Shown here: positions 6,159-7,056 of the stretch, in pieces
Position numbering within the stretch: position 1 is the stretch's first letter
How the letters are laid out: each line of letters begins with the position of its first letter
Source of the DNA: an uncultured Chlorobiaceae bacterium
GTDB taxonomy: Bacteria > Bacteroidota > Chlorobiia > Chlorobiales > Chlorobiaceae
DNA: 7,056 bases
Assembly: GCA_903874585.1 (NCBI GenBank)
Contig: CAIQSY010000197.1
Span: 1 to 7,056 of the forward strand
Direction of reading: 5' to 3'
The notes under the pieces: model-generated
What the model saw: the letters and a program-made list of their open reading frames with translations, nothing else
The model's database searches: none
Told to the model about the DNA's origin: nothing
Position numbers and translations under genes: made by a program

Positions 6159-6413
6159 ATGGCTGATTTATCAGGAGTTTTTACGAACGGTGCCGCTGCC
6201 TATGGAAAATTTCTGGAGGTTTTCATAGATGGTCACTGGTGGGTTGTTGGTGATGCCTTGGAAAACATTGGCAAAACCACCAAAAGACTCGGTGCTAATG
6301 CTTATCCGCACCTTTATGGCGGCGGAACATCATCCAGTTTAAGAGGTTCTTCCCCTAAAGCGTCGGGTTATGCAAAACCTACCAAGGAAGTTGAAAAGCG
6401 TTTTAGAGACTAA
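6159..6413 (+). CDS. csmE: Chlorosome envelope protein CsmE (CsmA family)
   Basis: This 84-residue protein belongs to the CsmA/CsmE family, which lines the chlorosome baseplate and envelope in green sulfur bacteria. CsmA binds bacteriochlorophyll a and passes excitation from the chlorosome antenna to the FMO protein. The central stretch FLEVFIDGHWWVVG keeps the Gly-His-Trp motif; His26 aligns with the proposed BChl a ligand of CsmA. The segment ALENIGKTTKRLGANAYPHLYGG matches CsmE as I recall it, rather than CsmA, which reads MLFDSLGKGTMRINRNAYG. The tail SSLRGSSPKASGYAKPTKEVE resembles the part of pre-CsmA removed by C-terminal processing, so cleavage near RGS/S would leave about 64 residues. 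The start has AGAGG (6149-6153) five bases upstream. The gene is probably monocistronic, with a strong terminator after it. The family is certain; the E rather than A assignment is likely. Confidence 0.93.
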   Translation: MADLSGVFTNGAAAYGKFLEVFIDGHWWVVGDALENIGKTTKRLGANAYPHLYGGGTSSSLRGSSPKASGYAKPTKEVEKRFRD

Positions 6414-6416
6414 ACA

Positions 6417-6447
6417 AACAATCGGTATCATTTTTTAGTCGATTGTT
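6417..6447 (+). repeat. First hairpin after csmE
   Basis: AACAATCG (6417-6424) pairs with CGATTGTT (6440-6447), a perfect 8-bp stem with a 15-base loop, starting four bases after the csmE stop. It lacks a T run and so is probably not the terminator itself. A stable 3' stem here could protect the csmE message from exonucleases. Confidence 0.6.
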
Positions 6448-6455
6448 ACGAATTT

Positions 6456-6485
6456 AAAAAACGAGGTCAAAAGCCTCGTTTTTTT
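6456..6485 (+). terminator. Rho-independent terminator of csmE
   Basis: AAAAAACGAGG (6456-6466) pairs perfectly with CCTCGTTTTTT (6474-6484) around a 7-base loop, and the T run continues to 6485. The A run on the 5' side means it could also work in the other direction. It separates csmE from lptB. Confidence 0.9.
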
Positions 6486-6537
6486 ATTGCCCATTTTTTA
6501 ATGTGCATGACTGACCACAGCAATCAACGTTATCAAG

Positions 6538-7056
6538 ATGAGCGCAACACTGAGCTGCAGCAACTTAAAAAAGGTTTACAACAAGCGAGAAGTTGTTAAA
6601 AACTCCTCCATTGTGGTGAAGCAAGGCGAAATTGTGGGGCTTTTGGGGCCAAACGGCGCAGGTAAAACCACCACATTTTACATGATTGTGGGACTTGTAC
6701 GACCAGATGGCGGCAACGTTTTTCTCGATACAACAGATATTACCCACCAGCCAATGTACAAGCGGGCGCGTCTCGGCGTCGGGTACCTGCCGCAGGAGGC
6801 TTCAGTGTTCCGCAATTTAACGGTACACGAAAACATCCTCAGTGTGCTGGAATTCACCGCACTCTCCAAAAAAGAGCAACGGGAGAGAGCCGACAAGATG
6901 CTCGAAGAGCTGAATATCACGCATATTCGTAACAGTATGGGCTATGCGCTCTCGGGCGGTGAACGGCGACGAACGGAAATAGCAAGAGCTTTGGCGCTCA
7001 ACCCTAAATTTATTCTGCTCGATGAGCCCTTTGCGGGCGTTGACCCCATTGCGGTG
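6538..7056 (+). CDS. lptB: Lipopolysaccharide export ATPase LptB (partial, runs off the window)
   Basis: LptB is the cytoplasmic ATPase of the LptB2FG complex, which pulls lipopolysaccharide from the inner membrane toward the outer membrane through LptC, LptA and LptDE. The first 173 codons are present and the frame is open to the window edge. Visible motifs are Walker A GPNGAGKTT (37-45), the Q-loop in GYLPQEASVFRNLTV (about 82-96), signature LSGGERRRTEIARAL, and Walker B FILLDEPFAGVDPIAV at the end. The Q-loop and the DEPFAGVDPIAV stretch are characteristic of LptB rather than other ABC ATPases. A full protein is about 240 residues. ATG 6538 is the only ATG between the in-frame stop at 6508-6510 and the conserved start; the ribosome binding site is weak. 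It is separated from csmE by a terminator and about 50 bases, so it should have its own promoter, which I cannot place. Confidence 0.94.
   Translation, partial: MSATLSCSNLKKVYNKREVVKNSSIVVKQGEIVGLLGPNGAGKTTTFYMIVGLVRPDGGNVFLDTTDITHQPMYKRARLGVGYLPQEASVFRNLTVHENILSVLEFTALSKKEQRERADKMLEELNITHIRNSMGYALSGGERRRTEIARALALNPKFILLDEPFAGVDPIAV

Noticed and set aside
6159..6413. The chlorosome gene as csmA
   Set aside because: The middle and N-terminal residues differ from CsmA and match the CsmE pattern; csmA is also normally followed by csmC, which is absent here.
6501..6599. ATG codons at 6501 and 6507 as starts for lptB
   Set aside because: They are in a different frame that stops soon after about 6595; the LptB frame has a stop at 6508-6510 and its first ATG is 6538.
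1..7056. CRISPR array, insertion sequence or tRNA attachment site explaining the breakpoint at 2636
   Set aside because: I found no spaced direct repeats, transposase, terminal inverted repeats or tRNA in the window.

Overview
The window most likely comes from a green sulfur bacterium (Chlorobiaceae). The diagnostic gene is a small chlorosome envelope protein of the CsmA/CsmE family at 6159-6413, which is known only from chlorosome-bearing phototrophs and matches CsmE best. The 3' end starts an lptB gene, which implies a lipopolysaccharide-type outer membrane. There are no rRNA, tRNA, CRISPR or mobile-element genes, and no gene-free stretch longer than about 300 bases.

Region 1 (1-2616, + strand) is a tightly overlapping gene run. 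It holds the tail of an unidentified gene (stop at 97-99), alanine racemase (alr), a membrane-anchored helix-hairpin-helix protein resembling ComEA, and a degenerate actin-fold protein resembling PilM/GspL. Each junction overlaps by 1-4 bases, so the run is probably one translationally coupled operon. A further start codon at 2606 has a perfect GGAGG site and begins a sensible N-terminus. After about 11 residues it runs into the antisense of the opposing gene, so the operon appears to be cut there.

Region 2 (2636-5289, - strand) is a two-gene unit: a Uup-type ABC-F ATPase followed about 20 bases later by an AlkD-like DNA glycosylase with all expected active-site residues. Both families have been linked to genome maintenance. 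The unit converges head-on with Region 1.

Region 3 (5290-5501) is a divergent spacer of about 210 bases. It contains several inverted repeats, including a minus-strand terminator-like hairpin with no obvious gene feeding it.

Region 4 (5502-7056, + strand) carries an unrecognised all-helical 184-residue protein, then csmE with a good ribosome binding site and a strong two-hairpin terminator, then the first 173 codons of lptB, which runs off the window. The region upstream of csmE holds a long inverted repeat around an AT palindrome that could act as a terminator or an operator.

The most useful second looks are the truncated gene at 2606, the orphan minus-strand hairpin/leader before the ABC-F gene, the unknown helical protein beside csmE, and the structured csmE upstream region. 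Nothing here amounts to a clear undescribed system.
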